From: Haliotis asinina | Lineage: Eukaryota; Mollusca; Gastropoda; Lepetellida; Haliotidae | Reading direction: 5' to 3' | NCBI RefSeq assembly: GCF_037392515.1 | Contig: NC_090291.1 | Location: 19,446,001-19,510,000 of the forward strand | DNA: 64,000 nt | Part shown: positions 24,127 to 37,600 of the stretch, one piece after another | How positions within the stretch are numbered: position 1 is the first letter of the stretch | Layout of the letters: the number at the start of each line of letters is the position of its first letter | Notes under the pieces: model-generated | The model's database searches: none | Seen by the model: only the letters and a program-made list of their open reading frames with translations | Told to the model about the DNA's origin: nothing | Made by a program: the position numbers and the translations under genes

Positions 24127-27100
24127 GGCAGATGACCAACCAAACTGCAACCCAAGTGAACTTTGAAACAACGAAGTCCAAGTACAAACGCACATACACG
24201 GACACACAATATATTTTTACCGGGCATGTATCTGTGCGGTCTATGAAAGAAGAGGAACATAGCTTATCCGGTGGAAGTTGGGAGTTCACTCCTAGAGCTA
24301 ACACGATTGAGCACACTGCGTTGTTGACCACGTTTACATTGGACTCATGAAGCAAGCCATCGGAACCTGAAACAGATCATACCTGTCTTGAAATAGATAA
24401 ACAACGACCTCACAGAAAGGTGATGTAGAAATATGTTATGCAACTTATACATGAATATTGCTGGGTGCGGCATAAAACTAAAGTCACCCACAAACTTGAC
24501 TGGGACACTCTACACTGCAAGTCTTTAACTGATTTACCGTAAACCCTCACCTACCACTCACTGTCTAATGGAATCTGTGATGGTTGGAAGAGGTACTTTT
24601 CCTCAATCATTGACCTTTTATAAAAAAAAAATGAATTAATTATATTGATATCCATGGTTGACGCACATACCTCCATTAAACCCCCATCCAGCAATGAAGC
24701 ATCTTGTGGTTGCGAGGATGTCGTCATCTGCTCGAGGTAGACAGGCTGGCTGGGCAGGGGCAGGAGCAACTGAGTCTAATGTAAGGATTGCGATATCGTT
24801 GCCTGTGGAGGATAGCGGATTGTTTCACAAAACTGAAGAATGATATATCAACGTTTGTGACATCCATAAATATTTCAGAGTGAGATTTGTTGCGAATGTT
24901 CACTTTATATTGTTAGATACCAGACATTAAACATAGGACTAGCCGACCCTAGGCCATGTATAACACTAGTCTTGTCTGTCAGTTCGTTAGTTTTTAATAT
25001 GGAGCGCACATCCTTATGCATGTATATTAGAACAGGCAAATCCATTTGAATGAAGAACAAGCAGATGCACCTGAAGGAAGAACAGACAGATGCATTTGAA
25101 TGAAGAATAGCCAGGTGAATCTGAAGGAAGAACAGACAGATGCATTTGAATGAAGAATAGCCAGGTGCATCTGAAGGAAGAACAGACAGATGCATTTGAA
25201 TGAAGAATAGCCAGGTGCATCTGAAGGAAGAACAGACAGATGCATTTGAATGAAGAATAGCCAGGTGAATCTGAAGGAAGAACAGACAGATGCATTTGAA
25301 TGTAGAATAAGCACATGCAGCCGAAGGAAGAACAGATAGATGCATTTAAAGGACTGTGAGATGAATATGAATACAGACCGACGCAGCAGAATGAAAAACA
25401 GATCGATGCACTTCAATGAAGAACAGCCAGATGAATTTGAATATAGAATATCCATATGCAATTGAATGAAGAACGGACAGATGCAGTTGAGAGAAGAACA
25501 GTCCGATTAATTGGAATGCAGAATAGTCAGATTCAGTGGAATGAAGAACGAGATGAATATTATGAATCAGGAGATAAACATCATGTGTTTCAAATGAAAC
25601 ATTCCCGTGCTTTAAATACTCAATAACATCCGGAAATTGGCCAACACATGTTGTTTATCGACATTGTAAACACAAAAGTAAACCAAAGGGTTTTACTGTC
25701 TGCACTCGTTTACATCGAGTACGGGTACAACAGTGAAGTGTCATCGGCAGGCCGTTTCAGCTGGTTCCCATGGTAGCGTCTGGAGTTGCTCATTTGTGAC
25801 GTCATTCGTCACAATATGATTTGAATGACGTCGGCACTGTTGATGACTCAATAAAACAATTGTTTGCGAAGTCAATACGCAGTGAATAGTCTTGCAGTTT
25901 CCGGGAATCTAATACCATTTGACCATGTTTTTCAACCAATCAGATCACAGAACACAGTGACTTTTGGTTTACAATGTACCATGAACAGTTATGTATCGCT
26001 TTGTCCAATCTTAGACTGTATATCTTACACTGTTTAAAGTATAATACCTTGCAATGTATCACCAGGTTGAGTTGGATTGAAATCGCGATGGATCACAGTG
26101 TCACGAACACGTATGTCTGTCTCTCCAATTTCTCCTGGACTGTCTATGCTGTTTTCTGCGATGGTCACATAAACGCTGGAGGCACTGAGGAGTATACAGT
26201 TGTGAGATAAAATGTGTGCGTGTAGTTTTCTCTTGATCAGAATTAGACACTCAATCTACCCCTAAACAGAAGCAATAGAACCAACATTATTGTTTTTAGC
26301 TTGAGCTTAAGAATCAAGCTATCCTATTCTAAAACAATTCTCTCTCGATTCCACACATGGGTACAAGGTGTAAAGCCCAATTCTGATATGCTCCGCCATG
26401 GTATTGCTGGAATATAGCTAAAATCGACTTAAAACACATCTTCCTGCCCTCACTGACTCAAACTGTGATCCGCTCGTCTGCTGGCATTTGATACAGCCCC
26501 TTTTGATAGTAAGAGCACTACCTGTTTCATACGATTATGACGTTACAACCTTTTGATTTTAGATTCCTCTGGAACACAAGAAAATTCCATGTCATACCAC
26601 CGTAACAGCCCTGTATATCTGCCATTTTGCATTACCTTTCGACACAGCTGGCCGTGGTGAGAACTTTGCTGTTGCTGATGAGGACGCCAGCACAGATGTG
26701 AAAGCCACTGGGCGGGGGACCTATTTTGATGGATACCATCCACGGCCATTGAGTTGGAGAATTCACAGGGTTCCCTCCGAGTATCCGTGACCTCAAGGTT
26801 CGTCTTCCTCCACAGTCTGGTATAGTTGGGATGACGCCAAATGCATTAATAGCTGAGTTTTCGTACGGTAAGCAACAGATATTAAAAACTTAAATGGTCC
26901 CACAACCGTCTTGTATTTCACAATTAATGTAAAACATACATATGACAGTATGTAATGGGCTTCCCGAAATTATTGTTACTATGCTACGGGGTTGCATCTG
27001 GCACTTTTGGTAATATGTACTGCACACTGGTTATAACTCAGGAGAAGGTAAAATTCGTTTGTCGTGGTGTGTAGTTACATAAGAGACGGCGTTGTTCAAG

Positions 27101-28764
27101 TGTAACAATCGATTCGGACGTTTCCCGTCTATACCACACCAAAGCAAATGCTTTATGACTGTGGTATCTCTTTAGACAGGTTCATAATATCACCAAGCAA
27201 AGAGTGGATACCTGTAGCATTAGATGGTCATGCAAGTGACTGTTAACCTACCCTCTTGGGTAGCTCTGATTCTCTCCCGTGGAGTTGAGAATGAAACTGG
27301 AATATACTGATCCAGTGGCCGAACCGATAATGGTGCGAATTTCATTTTGATATCCAGCATGGAAGCTCATATTACAAATGGAATAAACCATGTTTAAGAG
27401 CATTTCAGTTCTTAACAAACCAATGACTGATGGGGACAAACCATTAAACTACAATTTACCCTCGTGAAGCAATGTAATTTCGTATATCGTTTGGGGTTAT
27501 TTGGGGGGAATTTGCACCTCCACTGACAAATTATCCCACTCATTAACAAATACGACTGAACAGATGCAACCTTAAACTCGTCCCTTTGAGACAAGAACAA
27601 GTACTGAAGCGTCTTTGAAATATGTAGTTCTTGCGTATTAAAAATAGCATCACTTACTTGAGATTATATTTGGTGTGAAAGTGGTGGCGACAGGTTGCAC
27701 TGTGAATTGCCCAACTGGCCTAGGCTTTCTGAGGCAACATGTCTGTTGTGGGTTGAAACATCGTACTTTATACGTGTACGCCCTCTCTGTCAAACTCTCA
27801 CATCCACCTTGGCGACACACTCCGCCATAAGCTGAACAAGCTAAAATTGAAAGTGAACTAAATATTACTTATTGTGCCTGAAACCAAAGGTCTGCACGTC
27901 CCTACCCCACTACAAAGTCAAAATAATGTTAGTGTAGACAAGTTTTGAACATCTATAACAATAGACTTAGTATTGATGACTTATTCCGTGATCTCATGAC
28001 TGTACATACGTAGTTCGGCAGCGCAGCATGTTCCCAGAGCTCCATACCCACACGGTACCGGCCCAAGAATGAACTCCCCTGGATGGCAGGAAGACTTGCA
28101 TTGACCGCAGAACCGCCAGCATTGGTTTCGGGCTGTGAAAAAGGCCGTCTGATTATGCCGATCTCCATTAAAACGTTGTTTCAAAAGCCATCTTTATTAA
28201 GATTTCACATCAAAGGTTGACACAAGTGTTCTTGTGGTTTTAGTCGGAGTTTGTTTTTAATTGACACGCAGTCGTTTTGTACATTTAAAAACGTCTCATA
28301 TTTACTGGAAGTTGATCATCCTTACTACCCTTTCAATTACCATATACAGCTGCTACTTCTATCTGCTGTGAAAATTTATCATTTTCAAAATATGAACAAA
28401 AAAAGTTCTATATTCTTAAGATTAAATTTTTATTTTTTTTTTAAATGAGAGTTTGTGAAATACTATGAAATGGTAAATGAAATGCCATACAAATTTATAA
28501 TTTTAAGTTATGCCTCGAGAAAGTAAGGAAAACAATAATATTTTTGTTTAAAACATGAAAAATCATGTTTGCATGTGTGCATTTTACAATGGCAAGTGAA
28601 AAATTCAATTATGAAATAAAGTTTGCGACCCGACTTTAACACAATTAAAAAACGACTGACTGAAAAATCAGACCATATTACTCACCGAAGCGAGACAAAT
28701 ATTGAGTCTCTACGTTCGGAAGAATGACGGTGACTCCTAAGATCAGAAGAGCTAAAACATGCAT
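23321..28764 (-). CDS. Gene B: signal peptide + two beta-defensin-like modules + trypsin-fold pseudoprotease, 371 aa
   Basis: Exons: 28764-28686 (MHVLALLILGVTVI... signal), 28132-28010, 27840-27658, 26816-26636, 26184-26063, 24802-24671, 24366-24221, 23470-23321 (stop TAG). Lengths sum to 1116 nt with every phase matching. Residues 27-67 hold defensin-like 1 (C-x6-C-x3-C-x11-C-x7-CC, with one extra Cys); residues 68-128 hold defensin-like 2 (C-x6-C-x4-C-x13-C-x6-CC) and a short linker. The trypsin domain has an intact activation motif RSRILGG and Asp102 (GNDIAILTL), but His57 is Ser (LTTASCV) and Ser195 is Asn (GDNGGMLV). It is a secreted, catalytically dead homologue. The pre-Ser exon ends DTCP. 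An alternative in-frame acceptor upstream of 26816 (CTCAG) would lengthen the linker. Function is inferred only: binding or regulatory protein, perhaps of innate immunity. Confidence 0.9.
23540..23845. repeat. ~30-bp minisatellite in the last intron of gene B
   Basis: About ten diverged units of the type GGATATGACGAAGAAGGATA followed by TATCAAGGGC. The minus strand gives a reading of Tyr-Pro/Ile repeats that stays open from 23686 into the final coding exon (start 23470) in its own frame. Confidence 0.85.
24092..24128. repeat. (CAGA)n microsatellite
   Basis: Seven to eight CAGA units in the last intron of gene B. Confidence 0.9.
24445..24495 (+). mobile_element. SINE tail fragment
   Basis: GAATATTGCTGGGTGCGGCA followed by TAAAACTAAAGTCACCCAC matches only the tail shared by both SINE families. 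Confidence 0.6.
25030..25520. repeat. 50-bp minisatellite in an intron of gene B
   Basis: Near-perfect 50-bp units begin AACAGACAGATGCATTTGAA at 25081, 25131, 25181 and 25231. More diverged units lie on both sides (25030-25080, 25280-25520). Each unit looks like two related ~25-bp halves. Overlapping minus-strand frames (Cys/Phe/Ser-rich) are repeat artefacts. Confidence 0.93.
26385..26450 (+). mobile_element. SINE tail fragment
   Basis: GGTATTGCTGGAATATAGCT, AAAATCGACTTAAAAC is a decayed SINE-A/B tail in a gene B intron. Confidence 0.5.
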
Positions 28765-30295
28765 GACGGCCACGGATCCTTGTCACTTTCAGAGTAGAAA
28801 ACTCTATATTGCTGAAACTAATGACTCCTTTGTTTGCAGAGTAGAAAAGGCATCTTGAACATTATCTGTCGTGTAGGTGATGTGGAGGTTTAAAAATCAA
28901 GAATTGTCTTCAGCGCATTTAAGGTATCATTATGTGACTGGACGATTATGATTGGTTCAATCTGTTACTTGTTTTCTCCCTCAAGGGAAATAACGCTACG
29001 TAACGCGGATTATCACCAATTTTCTTTGTACGTATGAAGACCTGGGTTCTGAAAAAAGGCGTTAGGTTGACCTTTGTGAGTGTTAAGCGTTAAGAGAAGA
29101 TAAGAAGGATAAAAGTAGTTTCAAAAGTGTGGAAATGTCAAAAGCTGAACCACTGTCCACTTAAATACGCTTGGTATTTGTCCAGTGCATGGGCTGATGG
29201 TCATTAACACAGAACAAACTGCAAGTCATCCAGCAAGCAAGTACATTGCTATAGTGATTGTGGTTATGGAGACATTGGCTGTTTCGTCACAAGATAAGCA
29301 AATGTGTGGATAATCTATGTAGTGTAGAGGCTTGCTAGAAATCCATGATCGTGAGTTTCAATCTCCGAATAATTCTGAATATGTATGTTGTATTCTCACC
29401 ATCCGCTATCAATAATAATAAGTGCATTTACATAGCGCATCGTTCACAAGTTATTGCATTGTGCGTTTGACATTTTGAAAAGATGGTGGTTTGAGGGCAG
29501 TCTTCAAAGACGTGACACGCTGGTTTTGCGTTCAATCGGCTGTGCATTACACTTCGTTGCTGTAAGCTGAAAGCTAACGACTTTTGCCAAAGTTGGTCTT
29601 CATGCATGGCACTGTCACTAACATTTGGTGATCTCTGAGAGGGCTGATATAGCGGCGGTAGTTCTGCAAGCTAGTCAGAGGCCATTCCGTTGAGACACTT
29701 GTATGTCATTGAAATGGTTGCTGGTTGTTTTCATCATAGTAGAGGAAAACATTGAATATGTTGACAGAGGGTTCATCTAAATGCGATAAGGTTTCTGATC
29801 TTTGATAGTGAAGACTTGGTACGAAATTCAGCTGTAAGCCAAAGTTACTTCTGTATACCCTGTCCAAATCTGTTGTCATAGTGCCATGCTGCATGTCCCA
29901 GACTGATTTCTTGGAGCTGATCAATGCATTGGTTACACATAAAATGCAGACTTAAAATCTCCAAGGTATATAGTCCCCATCTTCCAGATACATTGTTGTT
30001 AACCCTGATGATTCGGGTTGGAATTGGTAGTCAGTAGAGCATGGTGGTCTTAGGACGCGACTAAAGGGTGGACAGGCTCGCTGAATTGAATTGAAAATTA
30101 CACTCACTCACTATATTTGTGTAAATATCAGAACCGCGCATTTGCAGGGTGAAATATGTAACTATCAGCATGTTACGATTGTCGTGGTAATATGACGGGT
30201 GTATAAGTGTTTTTATGTGTCTGTCGTTATGGAACACGTGTATGGTATATACCTAATATACAAGAAAAACGTTGCTGCAGAATACAGTAGCGAAT
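28765..30295. other. Intergenic spacer upstream of gene B
   Basis: Contains the presumed gene B promoter; I see only weak TATA-like runs on the minus strand (for example TTTTTAAA near 28890). A scrambled SINE-B remnant (GGTCTTAGGACGCGACTAAA, GGACAGGCTCGCTGAATTG, ACTCACTCACT) lies at about 29990-30112. Nothing coding seen. Confidence 0.5.
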
Positions 30296-30456
30296 GCGTG
30301 AGGTTAGTCTTACGTCACTGTTAGCAACAACACAGCAATATCACGGTTGGATACACCAGAAATGGGCTTCACGTATTGTGTCCGTGTGGGAAATCGAACC
30401 CGGATAATTCGACGTGACTTGTGGACGCTTTAACCACTAGACTACCCCACCGCCCA
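30296..30456 (-). mobile_element. SINE-A copy
   Basis: CAGCAATATCACGGTTGGAT, AGAAATGGGCTTCACGTATT, GTGGGAAATCGAACCCGGAT and CGCTTTAACCACTAGACTAC, then CCCACCGCCCA. Minus-strand A- and B-boxes are clear; the tail end is damaged. Confidence 0.85.
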
Positions 30457-30570
30457 ACATATAGTAACTAGTAATACCAATAATGCAGAAAACTGCTTTC
30501 CATCAGTTGTACTTGTCATTCATACGTACAGGTTTCAAAATAATTATCCAATAGAGTATTCTCGACCAGT

Positions 30571-30690
30571 ACAGAATATAAAAGGCATATCATAAATCCT
30601 TTATACTCGACATATTGCTCGAAATACGAGTATTGAAGGTTCCCGTTGAAGCGTTATCGGCAATTTAAAGATACATGGTTGGTAAGTTTG
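30571..30690 (+). promoter_or_regulatory. TATA-box + splice-donor module, copy 1
   Basis: ACAGAATATAAAAGGCATAT, then CTTTATACTCGACATATTG, and ~85 bp later ACATGGTTG|GTAAGT. The same arrangement recurs at 31286-31400. It reads like a TATA promoter and short first exon on the plus strand; no downstream plus-strand exon was found. Confidence 0.35.
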
Positions 30691-30734
30691 TTTCAGTTTA
30701 CCGTTATTTTCAGTATAAAGTTTCTGAACGGTGA

Positions 30735-31062
30735 CGTATGGCATGTCCAACTCATGGCATGTCCATTACAGGAAAGTTTCTCTCTGCATATGTCCATTCC
30801 AAGGATATCTCACGCAGATAATGTCTATTCCATGGTCATCTCACTCAGACCATGTCTCTTCCACGGACATCTCACACAGACCATATCCATTCAAAGAACA
30901 TCTCACTCAGTGCATGTCCATTCCAAAAACATTCTTTCTCTCCCTCTCTGTCATTTCTCTCTCGCTCTCACTCTCTCTGTAACTCTCTCTCTCTCCCTCT
31001 CTCTCCCCCTCTCTCATTCTCTCTCCTCTCTCTCTCTCATTCTCTCTCCCTCTCTCTCTCAT

Positions 31063-31095
<33 letters not shown>

Positions 31096-31290
31096 CATTG
31101 CGTATGTCCATTCCATGGACATATCATTCAGACCGTGTCCATTCCGAGGACATCTCAGAAAAATACCCATTCCGTAAACATCTCATTCAGCTCATGGCTA
31201 TCCCCAAAAAAACCCATCTTATTTAACTCTTGTCCATTACACGGACATCGCACACGGTGCAAGCCTATTCAAAACACACATAACACTCAG
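30735..31290. repeat. ~27-30-bp minisatellite split by a (CT)n/(CA)n tract
   Basis: Units of the form CATGTCCATTCCA-GGACATCTCACTCAGAC repeat across 30735-30930 and 31095-31265. Between them is a CT-rich microsatellite (30935-31075) ending in (CA)n. Open frames through it are low-complexity. Confidence 0.85.
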
Positions 31291-31400
31291 TATAGAGTAT
31301 AAAAGGCATATGGGATATCCCTTTTACTCGACATATTACTCTATACAAGGTAACTGTTGAATCACTATCGACACTTTTACAATGCATGGTAAGTACGGTT
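31286..31400 (+). promoter_or_regulatory. TATA-box + splice-donor module, copy 2
   Basis: ATAGAGTATAAAAGGCATAT, CTTTTACTCGACATATTACT, then TTTTACAATGCATG|GTAAGT. It parallels copy 1 at 30571-30690. Possible plus-strand promoter, with an ATG just before the donor. Confidence 0.35.
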
Positions 31401-31602
31401 TACTCGATGGCTAGACTTTGGTCCTCCTTTCAAGATACCGATGCCAGTTGGTGCTTGAATTATCTCCTACCCAGTTCTGTGTCTAAACTATACACTGCAA
31501 GATTCACAAGTAAATAGTATATAAAGGCAAGCATAACTGTATTGCGTTTTGACCGTCGCACCCAGTTCTCAGTTCTGTGCCTCTCGGTTAGCAATGGTGT
31601 GT

Positions 31603-34600
31603 TCAGAGGTGTGACGTGATCCAGTCGAGGTGTTTGCTGACCTGCGTGTAGACCACAGGGATGTTTAGATTGCAGTTGCTGTCACTGATGAGGCCGGACA
31701 GACTCCATGTTCCTGTACCATCTTCACATACCAGCATCCCACCCTTGTCTCTCTGAAAATGGGTAAAATCGTATTCACTATCTTATACATATTTTATACA
31801 ACAGAGAAACCACGCCTATTTTGTGTCGATGTTTAATGATATTTACTGAACTGGGAAATGTGGTGCACCTTGAACAAATCAATTGCATTGTGTACAATGA
31901 AATCCCGTTAAATCCGAACTCCCGTGGGTATGAACACCTCAACTTCTTCACAATTACTATGGGAAACATCTGTTAATAACCACAATGAAGTTATTGTGTT
32001 TATGATTTGTTAGTGTGGTCATTAGTATATCCAGACAGTTTCACAGGGACTGGTGATGCCCTGCAAGATGCATCGAAGTGGGACGATGTAAACATTTCGG
32101 TGTAATTTTTTAACATACATGCCTCCCAAAAACGTTAGGGATCGTGAATATTTTAGGTGGTGTTTAACTGAAATGGTGTGTTGAGTCCTCACTACAAATT
32201 AAGTTCCTCAAATTATTCATAATGTCCAACCACTTTCCTCAGTGTATATGACGTATTAACAAACAGTGAATGTCGATTGAAACAGTACTAAGTTAGTTGT
32301 CGTGAAAGGTGTTATGAACAATAATAATTATCCATATGTGTTTGTACGCCCTGCATTTTATTGTATGTAAAGATTATAGACTATTCAGGTTAAGACGATG
32401 AAATGTCTGTGTTTACCTGACAAGCGTTGGTTCGATCTAGGAGAGGATAAGAACAAATTTTGTCCGATGGCAGTTTGTTTCCTCGACCAGTAACGAATGC
32501 ACAATCGTTATTTTGCATAATCTTCACTTGAGCCTCGTGTAGGCGACCGTCCCCGCCTGGAAAACATTGGCGTGAGTCAGTCGTTAAAGATGTCAACGTT
32601 AGGCCATGATGTCTGTATAACGAGTGACGAGGGAGTGTGGTTTTAAAGCCGCTTTTAGCAAAATTCCAGAAATATAACGGCGAGGGACTCCATAACTGGG
32701 CGTCACACATCGCACCCATGTGTGAAACCGAACCCGGGCCTACGGCGTGACTAGCGAACGCTTTAACCGCGAGGCTACCCCACCACCCCGTCTGTATAAC
32801 GTCAACGATGAAGTCTTATAACATTCACAACGATATGTGTAACAATGATGTCTGTCTCACGTTAACACATTAATATTGTAGGGTGCATTTAATCTCGCAT
32901 ATTATATTTCCCTATTCTCCTGTCTCTAATCATACAGATCATCATCTAGTGATGTACTCACGTGTGTTTGGCCCCCAGCCCGCTATGTAACATCTGTTGT
33001 TCGAGTCGACGGTCTCCCCTCTCCGAGGGAGGCACACAGGTTGCGCACATGAAGATCCATCAGACGGAATGGCAGATTCCAGTGTCAGAATCGCGATGTC
33101 GTCAGCTGTGAATTGTTGTATAAGTTTATTGATAAGATATGCTCAGCTTACGGAAACGAAATGTGGTTTCATATATGTTATGAATGCTTAAACGTTATGA
33201 TACTCTCATTTAAATACAATTTTACTGTCATCACATCAGCACGGAGCTTTCAAGACAGTCGTTAATATAATATACCTTTGCACTGTCAATACGTACAGCA
33301 GTCAGTAACTGGTTGACTGGTGTTCCAGAATATTGCAGCTATATGTTGGCCTGTTAATGATTGAGTCTGGAAAGACAATCCAGTGATTAACAGCATGAGC
33401 ATCGATCTGTATAAGTAAAACTGGGATGCGATGACATGTGTCAACCAGGTCAGCGAGCTCGACCACCCAATCCCATTAAGCCGCCTCTTACGACAAGTTT
33501 GGGTTCATGAAGATCAATTCTAACACAGATCTTCACGGGTTCTTTAGTATTTGAGTTTTTGCACAGCTCTCTGTAAGTGACAATCTAGTAGTTGCTATTT
33601 TGGTATGCAATCAATTAAGTCAACCTGTTGACTGTTCATTCGATCTGTCGGGGTCACTTGGAACCAATTTTTAGCCAAATCGAGTGGTTCTCATTCCAAC
33701 AGTACTAGTACACTGTCAAGTGATCAAACAATAGACATGTTGACATCGGGTATAGGAGTACCTACCCCTTAATGGTTGTCCTTGGTCGGCTGCGTTTGGA
33801 TTTGGGGTTGATATACCCGTAACAGCTACAGTTTGCTCTCCATTTTCCAAAGAGAAGTCGATGTTGTTTTCACCAACAGTCACAATCACCTGGCGACTGG
33901 TAGAGAAGGAGACATCTTCCTCGATATTGGAATTACGGATGAATGGAGACTTTTTTCATTTCTTCCAGAAGTTGCATCAGGAGATTTACAAAACTTTTTA
34001 TACTACCCAGAGCAAAAACGCGGTTCTGATATATACATACATATAGTGAGTATAGTTTTACGCCATGTTTTAGCTACATTTCTTTATATGGCGGTAACGT
34101 GTAGATAATCCTATCTGGACCAGACAATCCAGTGATCAGCATCATGAGCATCGATCTACGCAGTTGGGATACCATGAAATGTGTCAACGGTCCTAGTCGC
34201 CTCTCACGACAAGCCAGGATTACTGAAAAATTCTAATTCACAGGTCTCACAGCAATTTAAATAGACGCCTTGGTGACACAATCTTTATATATATTACATT
34301 ATGAAAATATAGTCAAAGAATAGTGACAATGCACCTTCCATTATGTATTATGGCTCATAATTTTAGAACTAGGTCCCAGTATAGATCAAGGACACGATAC
34401 GTTAAAACACTAGACCCTTTGGATAAAGAAGCTCATTTCAACTGATCGCAGAGCTAGGATTATCGTTATAACAGCTTATGTAGTCTTTCTCGGAGATAGC
34501 CAGTTGTGAGCATTATTATCCCAAAGAAATAAAAATCGTTTTCACTCCTACAATTACAAACGTCGAGTAAAATACAAACGCTTCAGTCTGATCCTCTATT

Positions 34601-37600
34601 TTACATATATTATTATCATTTTCGCAAATCTAGAGACATTATTACAGTTGAAGGTATGTATTTGTTTCGTTTTAGATGTGATGTTTCGGAGCCAGTGTAA
34701 GGCAATATTTTCATACACTTTGATTACGTTCTCTGATGGAAAAAAATTATTGATCATAAATCATTTGGTTTTACGTTCTATCACAGAATACAGTATGCTT
34801 CGTGATTTATTGACATTTATCTGGTCTTTATGTGTTCATTCCGAAAAGCTGCACCTATGTATGTTTTACTATCCGTTTCATTAGAAAATACTAAAGTCGC
34901 CGTACATTGATGAACAGCTTACCCTAGGACACAGCTGGATGTGGTGAGGACCTTGTTAGGGGTAACGAGCACTCCGGCACAGACATGAGGTCCAATGTTG
35001 GAGGTTGTTCCAAGCATGATGGACACCATCCAGGGCCACTGGCACGATGAGCTCACGGACATACCTCCCAAAATACGTCCAGTTACAGGATTAAATCTGG
35101 GTCGTGAGGAACACGCTGCAAAAGACATTTTCCGTCCGTGAATCATAACAAAAAAGACGTGTAAAGAAATTAAACGTACTCTCTGTTGGAAACAATTAAG
35201 ACACAAATTAAAGTGGGTGAGTGGGTTGGGTTCTACGCCGCTTCATTATTCCAGCAATATCACACTAGTAATGGGCTTCACACATTGTACCTATGTTAGG
35301 TATCGAACCCGGGCCTATGGCGGGACAAACGAACACCTTACCCACTGGACTACCCCACCGCCCCACACGAGTTTAGAAACATCTAATCACAGCTGTTAGC
35401 ATGTCAGTGGTTAAGATTTTAAACTAAACTCTTTTAGAATAAAACAACGTGCTGTATCCTTGTTTCAGCGTTCAAAAATTTATGACGTCACGTCATTTAG
35501 ACATGATATCGTGCAAACGAAAAATTTAGTAAAACAAAGACACGGGTATTGCTTCAGTTTCAAAAACAAATTCATGTTGATCATGAGAACTCATGACTGT
35601 AAGAAATGTCGTTTGCATTGATCTTTCTATGAAGCCGTGAAAAATCCGAGTTAGAATTGGTCTTGTCGTAAGAGGCAACTAACAGACATGTCATAACACA
35701 TGTCATCGCTTTAACATTGTGTAGAACGATGTTCATTGGATTGTCTGGTCCAGACTAGATTACATGCAGACCACCGTCATATGGCTGGATTCAACGTTAA
35801 AGAAGAAACAGTCCTTTGAAGTACGGATCGATATTCGGCTGGTGAAAAGGATAAGGTTATTTGATAATGACACATAATTTCTTTGTTTATACCGATCTCC
35901 ACGTTGCAGTGTAAATGTTCTAACATTGTTTATGTCTTATTGGCTGATGATTAGTAATGGATTATTAGTAACTGACAATATACCAGGTGGGGCGGGAGTC
36001 GTAGTAGTTGTGGTAGTAGTTGTCTTCGTTGGTGGCCTTTTCCACCGTCGCACACAACACCTCCCCCCGAACTGACATCGAACGTTGAACTGAAGATGCA
36101 CCTCAGAGCTGCTGAAACACCCGTTGAAGCGGCACACCCCACCAAAAGATGAACAGGCTACAAGTAGACACATCTTAGCAGTCCGTCAGTAAGTCCTTCA
36201 GTAAATTTACTTCTTGTTCTTACTAATTCCCAATGTTATTGAAACATCAGAATATAATTTTGGCATACCAAAAAGTAGTTGACAGGTAAAGATTCGTTTC
36301 GGTATGAGAAGCTAATTTCTGATATTACCCTTGACGTTTTAATACTGTAAAAACGACGAATAGCTGTATCTACTCACTATGCATGCAGTTCTAGTGAAAG
36401 CAGGGTCTGTTTAATAATAAGCTCGTTCGGAATCTGATCAGTGAAGGTAACTACCTATCTGGCGTCCTTTGGCAGTTTTTGTTTGTACCTAGGTCAAGAA
36501 TGTTTACTGTAGGTAATAAAATGCAGAGGTAAACAGATTTACATAGTAACAAATCAAATAGTAACATAGAAAAGTCATTTGGCCTTATAAGAGACACACA
36601 ATAACACGAGTCTTACCATTATATCGGTCCTCTCTTATCATCTCAGATCAATTTCTAATCTAATCAGAAAATGTTATGTTCTCATCACGAAATGTGATGA
36701 GTGGAAAGACTATTAAACCATCACTGAACATGGGCAAGATCTTACGTAGACTACTCGCACAGCAGGTACCAGAACCGTTACATGGTTCTCGGCCTAGGAT
36801 GTATTCTCTGCTGTCACAGAATCGCTTGCATTGTCCGCCATGTTTCCAACCGCAGGTGACAGCGCCTGTAAAAGTTAACACTTCTTTGAGAGGACAGATA
36901 ACGCCTTTATTACCATATGAAACATATAAAACACTGCCACTTGCTTTGTAACGGTGTTACCATCTACACCGAGACGTCGCATCCATCGTTACAGATTCAA
37001 TACGTTGATGATAACATCTGCGTCGAACACACACGGAGCAAGGTCAATGCTGTCCACAACATAAAATACTTTAGAAATCAAGCTATACATTCCAGAAATT
37101 CTCACCTTTTCATGTACAGTGGACGGTTGGATCAATTGCATGTCATTCCGAATCATTCAAACTCTCTTGGACAGTTATTCACTACTCATCTATAGCCATA
37201 TCACCAGTGAAGATCAGGGTTAGGATTGATCTCCGGCAATCTTTGCTTGTCTTATGAGGCGATAAACAACATCGAGTGGTCAGGCTTGGTTCACATATGT
37301 CATCGTTTCGCAGTTGCATAGATCGATGGTCATACCGTAACCAATAACTCGTCTATCAAATGATGTTAAATCTACCTGGAATATTGGTGCATGCGTTAAA
37401 CAAGAAACAGACAATAGCATGAACACGTTGAACTAAAAAAACAGCGTCTTCATTGCAGCTGGAACAATTGTTATGAATATCACGTTATTTAAAGAAAATA
37501 AGCAAATTAATTTCAAACCTACCGAAAGTCGGAATGAAAAATTGGGCAACCGCCTGAGAAATAAGAACTAGTCCTAACGTCAACAGCCTAAGTGCCACCA

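Noticed and set aside
24905-25461. Overlapping 100-146-codon Cys/Phe-rich minus-strand frames
   Set aside because: The same residues appear in all three frames because of the 50-bp minisatellite; inside a gene B intron.
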